Shown here: one piece after another, positions 7,582 to 17,484 of the stretch | Numbering within the stretch: position 1 is the first letter of the stretch | Layout of the letters: every line of letters starts with the position of its first letter | Assembly (NCBI RefSeq): GCF_001269885.1 | Contig: NZ_LHVH01000035.1 | Location: 186,001-250,000 of the forward strand | From: Pseudomonas kilonensis | GTDB taxonomy: Bacteria > Pseudomonadota > Gammaproteobacteria > Pseudomonadales > Pseudomonadaceae | DNA: 64,000 bases | Direction of reading: 5' to 3' | Translations under genes and position numbers: made by a program | The notes under the pieces: model-generated | The model's database searches: none | The model's input: only the letters and a program-made list of their open reading frames with translations | What the model was told of the DNA's origin: nothing

Positions 7582-8745
7582 TCAGGCCTTGGCCCGGCTT
7601 TCCAGGACTTCCACGGCTGGCAACACTTTGCCTTCGACGAACTCGAGGAATGCGCCGCCGCCAGTAGAAATGTAGGAGATCTGCGAGGCCACGCCATATT
7701 TGTCGATGGCCGCCAGGGTGTCACCGCCACCGGCGATGGAGAACGCAGCGCTGTCGGCGATGGCCTGGGCCAGCACCTTGGTGCCGTTGCCGAACTGGTC
7801 GAACTCGAACACACCGACCGGACCGTTCCACAGGATGGTCTTGGAAGATTTCAGCAGTTCGGCGAAGTTGGCTGCGGTTTGCGGGCCGATATCGAGAATC
7901 ATGTCGTCCTCGGCTACGTCAGCGATCAGCTTGACGGTGGCGGTGGCGCTTTCTGCGAATTCCTTGGCCACAACCACGTCCACCGGCAACGGTACGCTGA
8001 CCTTGGCGGCGATTTCCCGGGCGGTGTCCAGCAAGTCTGGTTCGTACAGGGATTTGCCGACCGGGTGACCGGCAGCAGCGAGGAAGGTGTTGGCGATGCC
8101 GCCACCGACGATCAACTGGTTGCAGACCTGGCTCAGGCTATTGAGCACGTCCAGCTTGGTGGAGACCTTGGAGCCAGCAACGATGGCAGCCATCGGCTGG
8201 GCCGGGGAGCCCAGGGCCTTGCCCAGCGCGTCCAGCTCGGCAGCCAGCAACGGGCCTGCGGCGGCGACTTTGGCGAACTTCGCCACGCCGTGGGTCGAAC
8301 CCTCGGCGCGGTGGGCGGTGCCGAACGCGTCCATCACGAACACGTCGCACAGGGCAGCGTATTGCTGGGCCAGTTCGTCGGCGTTCTTTTTCTCGCCCTT
8401 GTTGAAGCGCACGTTTTCGAACAGCACGACATCGCCGGCCTTCACGTCCAAGCCGCCCAGGTAGTCAGCGACCAATGGCACGTCACGGCCCAAGGCCTTG
8501 CTCAGGTAATCGGCCACAGGCTTGAGGCTGTTTTCCGCCGAGAACTCGCCTTCGGTCGGACGGCCCAGGTGGGAGCAGACCATCACGGCCGCACCTTTTT
8601 CCAGGGCCAGCTTGATGGTCGGCAGCGAGGCCAGGATGCGCGCGTCGCTGGTGACAACACCGTCCTTGACGGGGACGTTGAGGTCTTCGCGGATCAGTAC
8701 GCGCTTACCTTGCAGATCGAGGTCGGACATCTTCAACACGGTCAT
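7582..8745 (-). CDS. pgk: Phosphoglycerate kinase
   Basis: Converts 1,3-bisphosphoglycerate and ADP to 3-phosphoglycerate and ATP. The 387-residue length matches the Pseudomonas enzyme. Signatures include LIREDLNVPV near the N terminus, the substrate-binding SHLGRP motif, FENVRFNKGE, VMDAFGTAHR, the hinge region, and the C-terminal nucleotide-binding GPVGVFEF and GGGDTLAAI glycine loops. The ATG at 8745 (MTVLKMSDLDLQGK) is preferred to an upstream ATG because it matches the family start and has AGGAA upstream. It lies 24 bases downstream of epd in the same operon. Confidence 0.98.
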   Translation of the reverse strand: MTVLKMSDLDLQGKRVLIREDLNVPVKDGVVTSDARILASLPTIKLALEKGAAVMVCSHLGRPTEGEFSAENSLKPVADYLSKALGRDVPLVADYLGGLDVKAGDVVLFENVRFNKGEKKNADELAQQYAALCDVFVMDAFGTAHRAEGSTHGVAKFAKVAAAGPLLAAELDALGKALGSPAQPMAAIVAGSKVSTKLDVLNSLSQVCNQLIVGGGIANTFLAAAGHPVGKSLYEPDLLDTAREIAAKVSVPLPVDVVVAKEFAESATATVKLIADVAEDDMILDIGPQTAANFAELLKSSKTILWNGPVGVFEFDQFGNGTKVLAQAIADSAAFSIAGGGDTLAAIDKYGVASQISYISTGGGAFLEFVEGKVLPAVEVLESRAKA

Positions 8746-8769
8746 GGGTCGCAATTCCTGGGTAACTGT

Positions 8770-9825
8770 TTAGAGAGCAGGTTTTTTAGAAGCGGTTTGC
8801 AGGTAATGCTCGGCAACGTCCAGCATTCGGTTGGCAAACCCCCATTCGTTGTCGAACCAGGCCAGGATGTTCACAAGCCGCGGCCCGGAAACACGGGTCT
8901 GGCTGGCATCGACGATGGCCGAATGTGGGTCATGGTTAAAATCACAACTGGCATGAGGCAACTCGGTGTAGGCCAGAAGGCCTTTGAGCGGACCGCTGGT
9001 GGCGGCTTCGCGCAGGATCCGGTTGACTTCAGTGGCGTCGGTATCGCTCACGGTCTGCATCGTAATGTCGAGGCAGGACACGTTGACCGTCGGCACCCGC
9101 ACGGCTTTGGCCTGAATTCGCCCCGCAAGTTCCGGCAGCAGCCGTTCGATGCCACGCGCCAGACCAGTGGACACCGGAATCACCGATTGGAACGCCGAAC
9201 GGGTGCGGCGCAAGTCCTCATGGTGGTAGGCGTCGATCACCGGCTGGTCGTTCATCGCCGAGTGGATGGTGGTGATCGACACGTATTCCAGGCCAATGGC
9301 CTGGTCCAGCAGGCGCAACAGCGGCACTCCGCAGTTGGTGGTGCAGGACGCGTTGGACACCAGCAGCTCTTCGCCGGTCAGGCAATCCTGGTTCACGCCG
9401 TAGACGATGGTGGCGTCCACGTCCGCTTCGCTGGCCATCGGCTGGGAGAACAGCACCCGTGGCGCGCCGGCAGCGAGAAAACGCTGGCCGTCTTCGCGGG
9501 TGTGGTAGGCGCCGGAGCACTCGAGCACCAGATCGACATCCAGGGACGCCCAATCGATGCCTTCAGGAGTGGCGCTGCGCAAGACCTTCACGCAGTCGCC
9601 GTTAATATGCAGACAATCGCCCTCGACCCGCACTTCGCCGGGAAACCGGCCGTGGGTGGAGTCGAAGCGTGTCAGGTATTCGATACTGGCCATGTCGGCC
9701 AGGTCATTGATCGCCACAATCTCGAAACCGGCCTTGGCCCCCCGTTCGAACAACGCACGCAGGACGCAACGACCTATCCGGCCGTAGCCGTTGAGTGCAA
9801 CTTTGTAGGGACGCGGTTGGGGCAT
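8770..9825 (-). CDS. epd: D-erythrose-4-phosphate dehydrogenase (GAPDH family)
   Basis: NAD-dependent oxidation of erythrose-4-phosphate to 4-phosphoerythronate, the first step towards pyridoxal phosphate. The 351-residue protein has the Rossmann motif NGYGRIGR, the SNASCTTNC active site (nucleophile C161), and the catalytic histidine H188 in TTIHSAMNDQ. Being upstream of pgk and downstream of tkt is the classic epd context, and I use that to prefer Epd over a plain GAPDH. Sequence alone leaves both open. The ATG at 9825 starts MPQPRPYKVALNGYG. Reading further upstream only enters the 58-bp repeats, whose translation is spurious. Confidence 0.88.
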   Translation of the reverse strand: MPQPRPYKVALNGYGRIGRCVLRALFERGAKAGFEIVAINDLADMASIEYLTRFDSTHGRFPGEVRVEGDCLHINGDCVKVLRSATPEGIDWASLDVDLVLECSGAYHTREDGQRFLAAGAPRVLFSQPMASEADVDATIVYGVNQDCLTGEELLVSNASCTTNCGVPLLRLLDQAIGLEYVSITTIHSAMNDQPVIDAYHHEDLRRTRSAFQSVIPVSTGLARGIERLLPELAGRIQAKAVRVPTVNVSCLDITMQTVSDTDATEVNRILREAATSGPLKGLLAYTELPHASCDFNHDPHSAIVDASQTRVSGPRLVNILAWFDNEWGFANRMLDVAEHYLQTASKKPAL

Positions 9826-9884
9826 GGGGGGTTCTCTGACCAGGGTGAATCCATGGAGTACAGCGCCGAATGTTCCGCAGTCAT

Positions 9885-10196
9885 CGCGGGCAAGCCTTGC
9901 TCCCACAGGCTGGCATTTTCCCAGTAGGGGTATGCACATCCTGTGGGAGGAAGCCTTGCTCTCACAAACTGGCATTTCCCAGTAGGGGTATGCACATCCT
10001 GTGGGAGGAAGCCTTGCTCTCACAAACTGGCATTTCCCAGTAGGGGTATGCACATCCTGTGGGAGGAAGCCTTGCTCTCACAAACTGGCATTTCCCAGTA
10101 GGGGTATGCACATCCTGTGGGAGGAAGCCTTGCTCTCACAAACTGGCATTTCCCAGTAGGGGTATGCACATCCTGTGGGAGCAAGGCTTGCCCGCG
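9885..10196. repeat. REPIN expanded by a 58-bp tandem array between tkt and epd
   Basis: One REP arm (CGCGGGCAAGCCTTGCTCCC) at 9885 and the mirror arm at about 10174 bracket five repeats of 58 bp. The CTGTGGGAGG landmark falls at 9941, 9999, 10057 and 10115, then CTGTGGGAGC at 10173. Each unit carries a degenerate REP (GTGGGAGGAAGCC). The array fills almost the whole tkt-epd spacer. Confidence 0.95.
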
Positions 10197-10228
10197 ATAG
10201 CGTCAGAACAGGCACTACATGCCTGGAC

Positions 10229-12226
10229 TTAGTCTTCCAGCAGCTCTTCCGCCTGACCCAGGATGTTTTCCAGGGTGAAGCCGAATTCCTCGAACAACGC
10301 CGGCGCAGGCGCCGATTCGCCGTAGGTGGTCATGCCGATCACGCGGCCTTCCAGGCCCACGTACTTGTACCAGTAATCGGCGTGGGCAGCCTCGATGGCG
10401 ATCCGCGCACTGACCTGCAGCGGCAACACCGCTTGCTTGTAACCGGCATCCTGGGCGTCGAACACGCTGGTGCACGGCATGGACACTACGCGCACGTTGC
10501 GGCCCTGCTCGGTCAGCTTGTCGTAGGCCTGAACGGCCAGGCCGACTTCGGAACCGGTAGCGATCAGGATCAGCTCCGGCTCGCCGATGCAGTCCTTGAG
10601 CACGTAGCCGCCGCGAGCGATATCGCCGATCTGGTCGACATCGCGGTTCTGGTGCTGCAGGTTCTGGCGGGAGAAGATCAGCGCCGATGGACCGTCGTTG
10701 CGCTCGATGGCGTGTTTCCAGGCCACTGCCGACTCCACGGCATCGCAAGGGCGCCAGGTGTCCAGGTTCGGCGTGCAACGCAGGCTCGCCAATTGCTCGA
10801 TCGGCTGGTGAGTCGGGCCGTCTTCGCCCAGGCCGATGGAATCGTGGGTGAACACATACAGGATGCGCTTTTTCATCAGCGCCGACATGCGCACGGCGTT
10901 GCGGGCATATTCCATGAACATCAGGAAGGTCGCGCCGTAAGGCACCAGGCCGCCGTGCAGCGCCACGCCGTTCATGATCGCGCTCATGCCGAACTCGCGA
11001 ACGCCGTAGTACATGTAGTTGCCGCTGGCATCTTCAGCGCTGACGCCTTTACAGCCTTTCCACAGGGTCAGGTTGGAACCGGCCAGGTCGGCCGAACCGC
11101 CCAGCAGTTCCGGCAGCAATGGGCCGAAGGCGTTCAAGGTGTTCTGGCTGGCCTTGCGGCTGGCGATGGTTTCGCCCTTGGCGGCGACTTCAGCGATGTA
11201 CGCCGAGGCTTTTTCGGCGAAGTCGGCCGGCAGCTCGCCACTGAGGCGACGCACCAGCTCGTTGGCCAGCTCAGGGAATTCGGCGGAATACGCAGCGAAA
11301 CGCTGATCCCATTCGGCTTCGAGCGCGCGGCCTTTTTCCTTGGCATCCCACTCGGCGTAAATGTCGGCCGGGATTTCGAACGGGCCATGGTTCCACTTCA
11401 ACGCGGCGCGGGTCAGGGCGATTTCCTCGGCACCCAGTGGCGCGCCGTGGCAGTCTTCCTTGCCTTGCTTGTTCGGCGAGCCGAAACCGATGGTGGTCTT
11501 GCAGCAGATCAGGGTCGGCTGGGCGCTTTTGCGGGCCGTCTCGATGGCAGTCTTGATCTCTTCCGGATCGTGACCGTCGACATTGCGGATCACCAGCCAG
11601 TTGTAGGCTTCGAAGCGCTTGGGAGTGTCATCGGTGAACCAGCCTTCGACTTCGCCATCGATGGAGATGCCGTTGTCGTCATAGAAAGCGATCAGCTTGT
11701 CCAGGCCCAGGGTGCCGGCCAGGGAGGCGACTTCGTGGGAAATGCCTTCCATCATGCAGCCATCACCCAGGAATACGTAGGTGTGGTGATCGACGACGTT
11801 ATGACCTGGGCGGTTGAACTGCGCGGCCAGGACTTTTTCTGCCAATGCAAAACCTACGGCGTTGGCCAAGCCCTGCCCCAATGGACCGGTGGTGGTTTCC
11901 ACGCCTGGGGTGTAGCCGTATTCCGGGTGGCCCGGGGTGCGGCTGTGCAGTTGACGGAAGCTCTTCAGGTCATCGATCGACAAGTCGTAGCCGGTCAGGT
12001 GCAGCAGCGAGTAGATCAACATCGAGCCGTGACCATTGGACAGCACGAAGCGGTCACGGTCGGCGAAGGCTGGGTTGCTCGGGCTGTGCTTGAGGTAGTC
12101 GCGCCAAAGCACCTCGGCGATATCCGCCATACCCATAGGGGCACCGGGATGGCCGCTGTTGGCTTTCTGCACGGCATCCATGCTGAGGGCACGAATGGCA
12201 TTGGCACGCTCACGACGGCTGGGCAT
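10229..12226 (-). CDS. tktA: Transketolase
   Basis: Thiamine-diphosphate enzyme that transfers two-carbon units in the non-oxidative pentose phosphate pathway and supplies erythrose-4-phosphate to Epd. The 665-residue protein has the usual three domains. SGHPGAPMGMAD lies near residue 25, the ThDP/metal motif GDGCMMEG...YDDNGISIDG at about 155-195, then the pyrimidine-binding domain (THDSIGLGEDGPTHQP) and a C-terminal domain with ATGSEVG. The start is the ATG at 12226 with GGAG upstream. It is the first gene of the leftward cluster and divergent from the SahR-like regulator, so its promoter lies in the shared spacer. Confidence 0.98.
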   Translation of the reverse strand: MPSRRERANAIRALSMDAVQKANSGHPGAPMGMADIAEVLWRDYLKHSPSNPAFADRDRFVLSNGHGSMLIYSLLHLTGYDLSIDDLKSFRQLHSRTPGHPEYGYTPGVETTTGPLGQGLANAVGFALAEKVLAAQFNRPGHNVVDHHTYVFLGDGCMMEGISHEVASLAGTLGLDKLIAFYDDNGISIDGEVEGWFTDDTPKRFEAYNWLVIRNVDGHDPEEIKTAIETARKSAQPTLICCKTTIGFGSPNKQGKEDCHGAPLGAEEIALTRAALKWNHGPFEIPADIYAEWDAKEKGRALEAEWDQRFAAYSAEFPELANELVRRLSGELPADFAEKASAYIAEVAAKGETIASRKASQNTLNAFGPLLPELLGGSADLAGSNLTLWKGCKGVSAEDASGNYMYYGVREFGMSAIMNGVALHGGLVPYGATFLMFMEYARNAVRMSALMKKRILYVFTHDSIGLGEDGPTHQPIEQLASLRCTPNLDTWRPCDAVESAVAWKHAIERNDGPSALIFSRQNLQHQNRDVDQIGDIARGGYVLKDCIGEPELILIATGSEVGLAVQAYDKLTEQGRNVRVVSMPCTSVFDAQDAGYKQAVLPLQVSARIAIEAAHADYWYKYVGLEGRVIGMTTYGESAPAPALFEEFGFTLENILGQAEELLED

Positions 12227-12434
12227 CGCTGTTCTCCTGCGGGTATTGAATCGAGAATGAATAAAATGGAACTGAAAAAAGGCGAGCATTTTCCCTCACC
12301 CACCCACCCCGGGGCAATGACAGATAGTCATCCTTGGGCGTTTTTCCGGTGGATAAAGCCGCATTCACCAGGTGAAACCTTTCCGCTGATGGTTTGTAGA
12401 GTCAAGCACACGTCGGGAAGTGCCATTTATCCAC

Positions 12435-12458
12435 CAATATCAAAACTTTTTGATATTG
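12435..12458. promoter_or_regulatory. Perfect palindrome, probable SahR-type operator
   Basis: CAATATCAAAA (12435-12445) and TTTTGATATTG (12448-12458) are perfect 11-bp inverted arms with a 2-bp centre. The site lies just upstream of the -35 box of the regulator-metK unit and also within the tkt upstream region. Autoregulation by the adjacent ArsR-type protein is inference. Confidence 0.7.
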
Positions 12459-12461
12459 AAC

Positions 12462-12490
12462 TTGCAGGGTTCCAATCCCCTCACTAGACT
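12462..12490 (+). promoter_or_regulatory. Probable sigma-70 promoter of sahR-metK
   Basis: TTGCAG (12462-12467), a 17-base spacer, then TAGACT (12485-12490). The expected transcription start falls at or one base before the ATG at 12498, which suggests a leaderless mRNA and explains the absence of a Shine-Dalgarno. Confidence 0.5.
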
Positions 12491-12497
12491 GCCGCAC

Positions 12498-13493
12498 ATG
12501 AACTTACCTGCACCTTCCATTCGCCATGACGACTGCGATGAGCTGGCGGCCCTTTGCAAGGCCGGCGGCGATCCGTTGCGGCTCAATGTATTGCGCGCCC
12601 TGGCCAATGACTCGTTCGGCGTGCTGGAGCTGGCGCAGATATTCGGCATCGGTCAGTCCGGGATGAGCCACCACCTCAAGGTCCTGGCCCAGGCGGACCT
12701 GGTGGCGACCCGCCGGGAAGGCAACGCCATTTTCTATCGCCGCGCCCTGCCCCACACCGACCTGCTGGGCGGCAAGCTGCACGCGGCGCTGCTGGACGAA
12801 GTGGACGCGCTGAACCTGCCGATCGACGTGCAGGCTCGCATCGCCCAGGTACACGGGCAACGGGCCGCCGCCAGCCAGGACTTCTTCGCCCGGGTCGCCG
12901 AGAAATTTCGCGCCCAGCAAGACCTGATCGCCGGCTTGCCGCAATACCGCGAAAGCGTCGTGGCGCTGCTCGACAAACTAAGCTTCGAAGCCACGGCCAC
13001 GGCGATCGAAGTCGGCCCCGGCGACGGTGCTTTTCTGCCGGAACTGGCGCGGCGCTTCAGCCAGGTGACGGCGCTGGACAACAGCCCGGCCATGCTTGAA
13101 CTGGCGCGCCAGGTGTGTGAACGCGAGGCCCTGGCTAACGTCAGCCTGCAACTGGCCGACGCCCTGGATGGCATGAGCCTGCAGGCCGACTGCGTAGTAT
13201 TGAACATGGTGCTTCATCATTTCGCCGCGCCGGCCGATGCACTCAGGCACATGGCCGCCCTGCTGCAACCGGGCGGCAGCCTGCTGGTGACGGAGTTATG
13301 CAGTCACAACCAGAGCTGGGCCAGGGAGGCCTGTGGCGATCTCTGGCTCGGCTTCGAACAGGACGACCTGGCCCGCTGGGCCACCGCTGCGGGCCTCGTG
13401 CCCGGGGAAAGCCTTTATGTAGGCTTACGTAATGGTTTCCAGATCCAGGTCCGCCACTTTCAGCGGCCGACTGGCGACACTCACCAACGGTAA
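12498..13493 (+). CDS. sahR: ArsR-family regulator fused to SAM-dependent methyltransferase domain (SahR-like)
   Basis: Probable transcription factor of the S-adenosylmethionine cycle that senses SAM or SAH. Of 331 residues, about 15-95 form a winged-helix ArsR domain (recognition helix region GIGQSGMSHHLKVL, wing RREGNAIFYRR). Residues about 165-315 form a class I methyltransferase fold with motif I AIEVGPGDGAF and the acidic LDNSPAML. Fusions of this type next to metK or ahcY are known as SahR regulators. The metK gene follows by 19 bases. I chose the ATG at 12498 because the in-frame region upstream covers the promoter and operator. Whether the methyltransferase fold still catalyses or only binds ligand is unknown. 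Confidence 0.8.
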   Translation: MNLPAPSIRHDDCDELAALCKAGGDPLRLNVLRALANDSFGVLELAQIFGIGQSGMSHHLKVLAQADLVATRREGNAIFYRRALPHTDLLGGKLHAALLDEVDALNLPIDVQARIAQVHGQRAAASQDFFARVAEKFRAQQDLIAGLPQYRESVVALLDKLSFEATATAIEVGPGDGAFLPELARRFSQVTALDNSPAMLELARQVCEREALANVSLQLADALDGMSLQADCVVLNMVLHHFAAPADALRHMAALLQPGGSLLVTELCSHNQSWAREACGDLWLGFEQDDLARWATAAGLVPGESLYVGLRNGFQIQVRHFQRPTGDTHQR

Positions 13494-13512
13494 CTTGTAG
13501 GAAAACATCGAG

Positions 13513-14703
<1,191 letters not shown>

Positions 14704-14717
14704 CACCGGCGTGTAAA

Positions 14718-14754
14718 GAAAAGCCCCTGGCGACTGTGTCGTCAGGGGCTTTTT
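14718..14754 (+). terminator. Rho-independent terminator of metK
   Basis: AAGCCCCTGGCGAC and GTCGTCAGGGGCTT pair around TGT, followed by T5. Confidence 0.9.
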
Positions 14755-14786
14755 CATGCCTGGCTCTTGAGGCGAGAGAATTTATC

Positions 14787-14873
14787 TGTGGGAGCAAGGC
14801 TTGCCCGCTATGAGGACAACGCGGTCCTTGCGGTAACGAGGCGCCTGCATCGCGGGCAAGCCTTGCTCCCACA
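14787..14873. repeat. REPIN between metK and the LysE-type gene
   Basis: Inverted REP arms TGTGGGAGCAAGGCTTGCCC and its mirror enclose a GCGGTCC-type loop. Confidence 0.9.
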
Positions 14874-14893
14874 AAACTCCCTCGCCATGCCGC

Positions 14894-15514
14894 TCAAGCC
14901 CGTCGTGCCACCAGCAAAAACGAAGCCGCACCGGCCAGCAGCCCAGCACACATCCGATTGAACAGGCGCTTGCCACTGGGCCGGGAAAACAAACGCCGCG
15001 CGTAAATACCCATGTAGCAATACAAGCCGATGGCGATGCACTCCAGCGCCAGGAACAAACCACCCAGCACGGCGAATTGTTGGGTGACGGTGCCTGTACG
15101 GTCGACGAATTGTGGCAGGAACGCGGTAAACAACAGAATCGCCTTCGGATTGCCGATCGCCACCAGGAACTCCTGGCGCGCCAGGCCGGCCCGGCTCATC
15201 GACGCGACCGCGGCTTCGCTGCCGGCCTCGGGCTGGGCCCGCCACAATTGCACCGCCAAATAGAACAGGTAACCGGCACCGACGAGCTTGATCCCCAGGA
15301 ACAGCAACTCCGAGGTGTGCAGCACCGCAGTGAGCCCTACCGCCGCCAGGGCGATCATGATCGCAAACGCCAGCAACCGACCGATGCCGCCACTGCACGC
15401 CCGGACGAAGCCATAACGCGAGGCGTTACTGATGGACAGCAGGTTGTTCGGCCCCGGCGCCATGTTCAGCGCAAAGCAGGCCGGGATGAAAACAGCGAGC
15501 GTCGACAGTTCCAT
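14894..15514 (-). CDS. LysE/RhtB family amino-acid exporter
   Basis: Inner-membrane protein that probably exports amino acids or homoserine-type metabolites by proton antiport. The 206 residues contain about six hydrophobic segments. The family signature FALNMAPGPNNLLSISNASRY near residues 15-35 and the conserved FLVAIGNPKAILLFTAFLPQF are both present. I chose the ATG at 15514 (MELSTLAVFIPACFALNMAPG), the usual family start; an in-frame ATG three codons earlier is possible. It is convergent with metK and stands alone. The substrate cannot be inferred. Confidence 0.85.
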   Translation of the reverse strand: MELSTLAVFIPACFALNMAPGPNNLLSISNASRYGFVRACSGGIGRLLAFAIMIALAAVGLTAVLHTSELLFLGIKLVGAGYLFYLAVQLWRAQPEAGSEAAVASMSRAGLARQEFLVAIGNPKAILLFTAFLPQFVDRTGTVTQQFAVLGGLFLALECIAIGLYCYMGIYARRLFSRPSGKRLFNRMCAGLLAGAASFLLVARRA

Positions 15515-15720
15515 CGGGAGCATTCCAGGCAGCGGCGAATCGAAAGCCCATTCTGCGCCGGCCGCTGACGAGGGCAAGGCACAGTTGCGCGGCTAAATCA
15601 CCTCGCACTGTACCGCCGCGACTTCGCCACCAGGCCCCGCAAAATCCGGTAACGCTCCAGGCCTCGCAACTTCCACGACGGTGGCTAGCCTTCAGTACTC
15701 AACCAAGCAAGGATGCTTCG

Positions 15721-17394
15721 ATGCCACCGTTTTTGTATGCACTCGCCTGTCTTGTATTCATTGCCATTCCTGCGGTTGCCGCGCCCTGTCCCGATTGGCC
15801 CACTGAACGCGCCCGGGCCGAGATCGCCGTGCTGCAACAGCAAATCGACACCTGGGACGACAGTTATCACCGCCTCGGCCAATCCCTGGTGGCCGACGAA
15901 TTGTATGATCAATCCCGCACACAGTTGGGCCAGTGGCGCCGCTGCTTCAACCTCGCAGCCCCCGAAGATCCGCTGCGTTCAGTGGGCGCAAAGGTGCCGC
16001 ACCCCGTTATCCATACGGGCCTGGAAAAACTGAAGGATGCCGACGCCGTGGGGGCCTGGCTGCACGGTCGAGAGGACGTCTGGGCCCAGCCGAAAGTCGA
16101 CGGCGTGGCGGTAACCCTGGTCTATCGCAAGGGTCGCCTGCATCAGGCAATCAGCCGTGGCGATGGCGTCCTCGGACATGACTGGACCACCAATGCGCGC
16201 AAGATCGGCGCCATCCCGCAACAACTGCGCCAGCCCGTAGACCTGGTCGTCCAGGGCGAGTTGTACTGGCGCCTGGAGGCTCATGTCCAAGCCAGCAGCG
16301 GCAGCGTGAACGCCCGCGGGACCATGGCAGGCTTGATGGCACGCAGCAATTTGACGGTACACGATGGGGTATCTATCGGCCTGTTTGTCTGGGACTGGCC
16401 GGAAGGGCCGGAGACCCTGCCCGAGCGAATGGCCGCGCTGAACGCGTTGGGCTTCGCTGACACCCTCGACTACAACCAACCTGTGCGGACATTGGTCGAT
16501 GCCGAGCAGTGGCGCGATCACTGGTACCGCACACCGCTGCCATTCGCCAGCGACGGGATCGTCCTGCACCAGAGCCGCCGCCCACCCGCCGACCGCTGGC
16601 AGGCCAGGGCGCCGTTCTGGAGCGTGGCCTGGAAATACCCGTATGCCCAGGCGCTGGCCGAAGTGCGCAAGGTGCACTTCAAGGTCGGGCGTACCGGGCG
16701 CATCACGCCCGTACTGGAGCTTGAACGCATCCGGCTCGACGACCGGTGGATTCGCCGGGTAAGTGTCAGTTCCCTCAAGCGTTGGGAGGAAATGGACATT
16801 CGCCCCGGCGACCGGGTCGCTATCAGCCTGGCCGGGCTGACCATCCCACGGCTCGACAGCGTCGTGCTGCGCAGCGTCGAGCGGCAGGACCTCAACGCCC
16901 CTGCGGCAGCCGATTATCACTTCTTGAGTTGCTGGCAACCGACAACCGGCTGTGAAAGCCAATTCCTCGCACGACTGGGCTGGCTGAGCGGCAAACACGG
17001 GCTCGCCCTGCCCCATGTCGGCCCCGGCACCTGGGAAAAACTGCTGGCCGCCGGACGACTCGACGGATTGCTGGATTGGATGACCCTCGATGCCGCCGAG
17101 CTTGCTAACATTGCCGGCTTTGGCGAACGCAGTAGCAGCCGCCTGCTCGCCAGCCTGGACAGCGCCCGGCAACGCCCTTTCGAGCAATGGCTCAAGGCCC
17201 TGGGCCTGCCGCCCGCGGGTGAGGCCCGGCTGGAGGGACCGTGGCGGGTGCTGGCCGAGCGCACTACCGAACAATGGCAAGCCGAGGCCGGCATCGGACC
17301 GGAACGCGCCGCGCAACTGAGCGCATTTTTTCGCGACCCGCAGGTGCTGGCCTTGAGTGACGAACTACGCTCCGCCGGGGTCGACGGTTTTTAA
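15721..17394 (+). CDS. ligB: NAD+-dependent DNA ligase LigB
   Basis: Second, shorter bacterial NAD-dependent DNA ligase. The 557-residue protein has the adenylation motif AQPKVDGVAVTL with nucleophile K125, the ligase OB-fold region and a helix-hairpin-helix part (LANIAGFGERSS). It lacks a C-terminal BRCT domain, as LigB proteins do and LigA does not. The first 21 residues (MPPFLYALACLVFIAIPAVA-AP) read like a cleavable signal peptide. As I recall, enterobacterial LigB starts in a similar way. If that peptide is used, the enzyme would act outside the cytoplasm, where NAD and DNA are not expected, so its role is unclear. It stands as a single gene. Confidence 0.92.
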   Translation: MPPFLYALACLVFIAIPAVAAPCPDWPTERARAEIAVLQQQIDTWDDSYHRLGQSLVADELYDQSRTQLGQWRRCFNLAAPEDPLRSVGAKVPHPVIHTGLEKLKDADAVGAWLHGREDVWAQPKVDGVAVTLVYRKGRLHQAISRGDGVLGHDWTTNARKIGAIPQQLRQPVDLVVQGELYWRLEAHVQASSGSVNARGTMAGLMARSNLTVHDGVSIGLFVWDWPEGPETLPERMAALNALGFADTLDYNQPVRTLVDAEQWRDHWYRTPLPFASDGIVLHQSRRPPADRWQARAPFWSVAWKYPYAQALAEVRKVHFKVGRTGRITPVLELERIRLDDRWIRRVSVSSLKRWEEMDIRPGDRVAISLAGLTIPRLDSVVLRSVERQDLNAPAAADYHFLSCWQPTTGCESQFLARLGWLSGKHGLALPHVGPGTWEKLLAAGRLDGLLDWMTLDAAELANIAGFGERSSSRLLASLDSARQRPFEQWLKALGLPPAGEARLEGPWRVLAERTTEQWQAEAGIGPERAAQLSAFFRDPQVLALSDELRSAGVDGF

Positions 17395-17484
17395 TCCGGG
17401 CCCTGTGTGGTTGAACCCAAGGGGCAAGCATGCGTTCCAACAGCGCATCTGTACCGACCGCTCGCGATTTTTTACGGAGTTGCT

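Noticed and set aside
7462..9927. 821-residue plus-strand open frame
   Set aside because: It is antisense to pgk and epd, a high-GC third-position shadow with a histidine/glutamine/glycine-rich composition and no domain.
9909..10180. CRISPR array
   Set aside because: The 58-bp units are contiguous with no unique spacers; each contains a degenerate REP.
10175..12487. 770-residue plus-strand open frame
   Set aside because: Antisense shadow of transketolase.
14704..14893. Additional SAM-type riboswitch near metK
   Set aside because: Only a terminator and a REPIN are visible there, and the regulator-metK spacer is too short for an aptamer.
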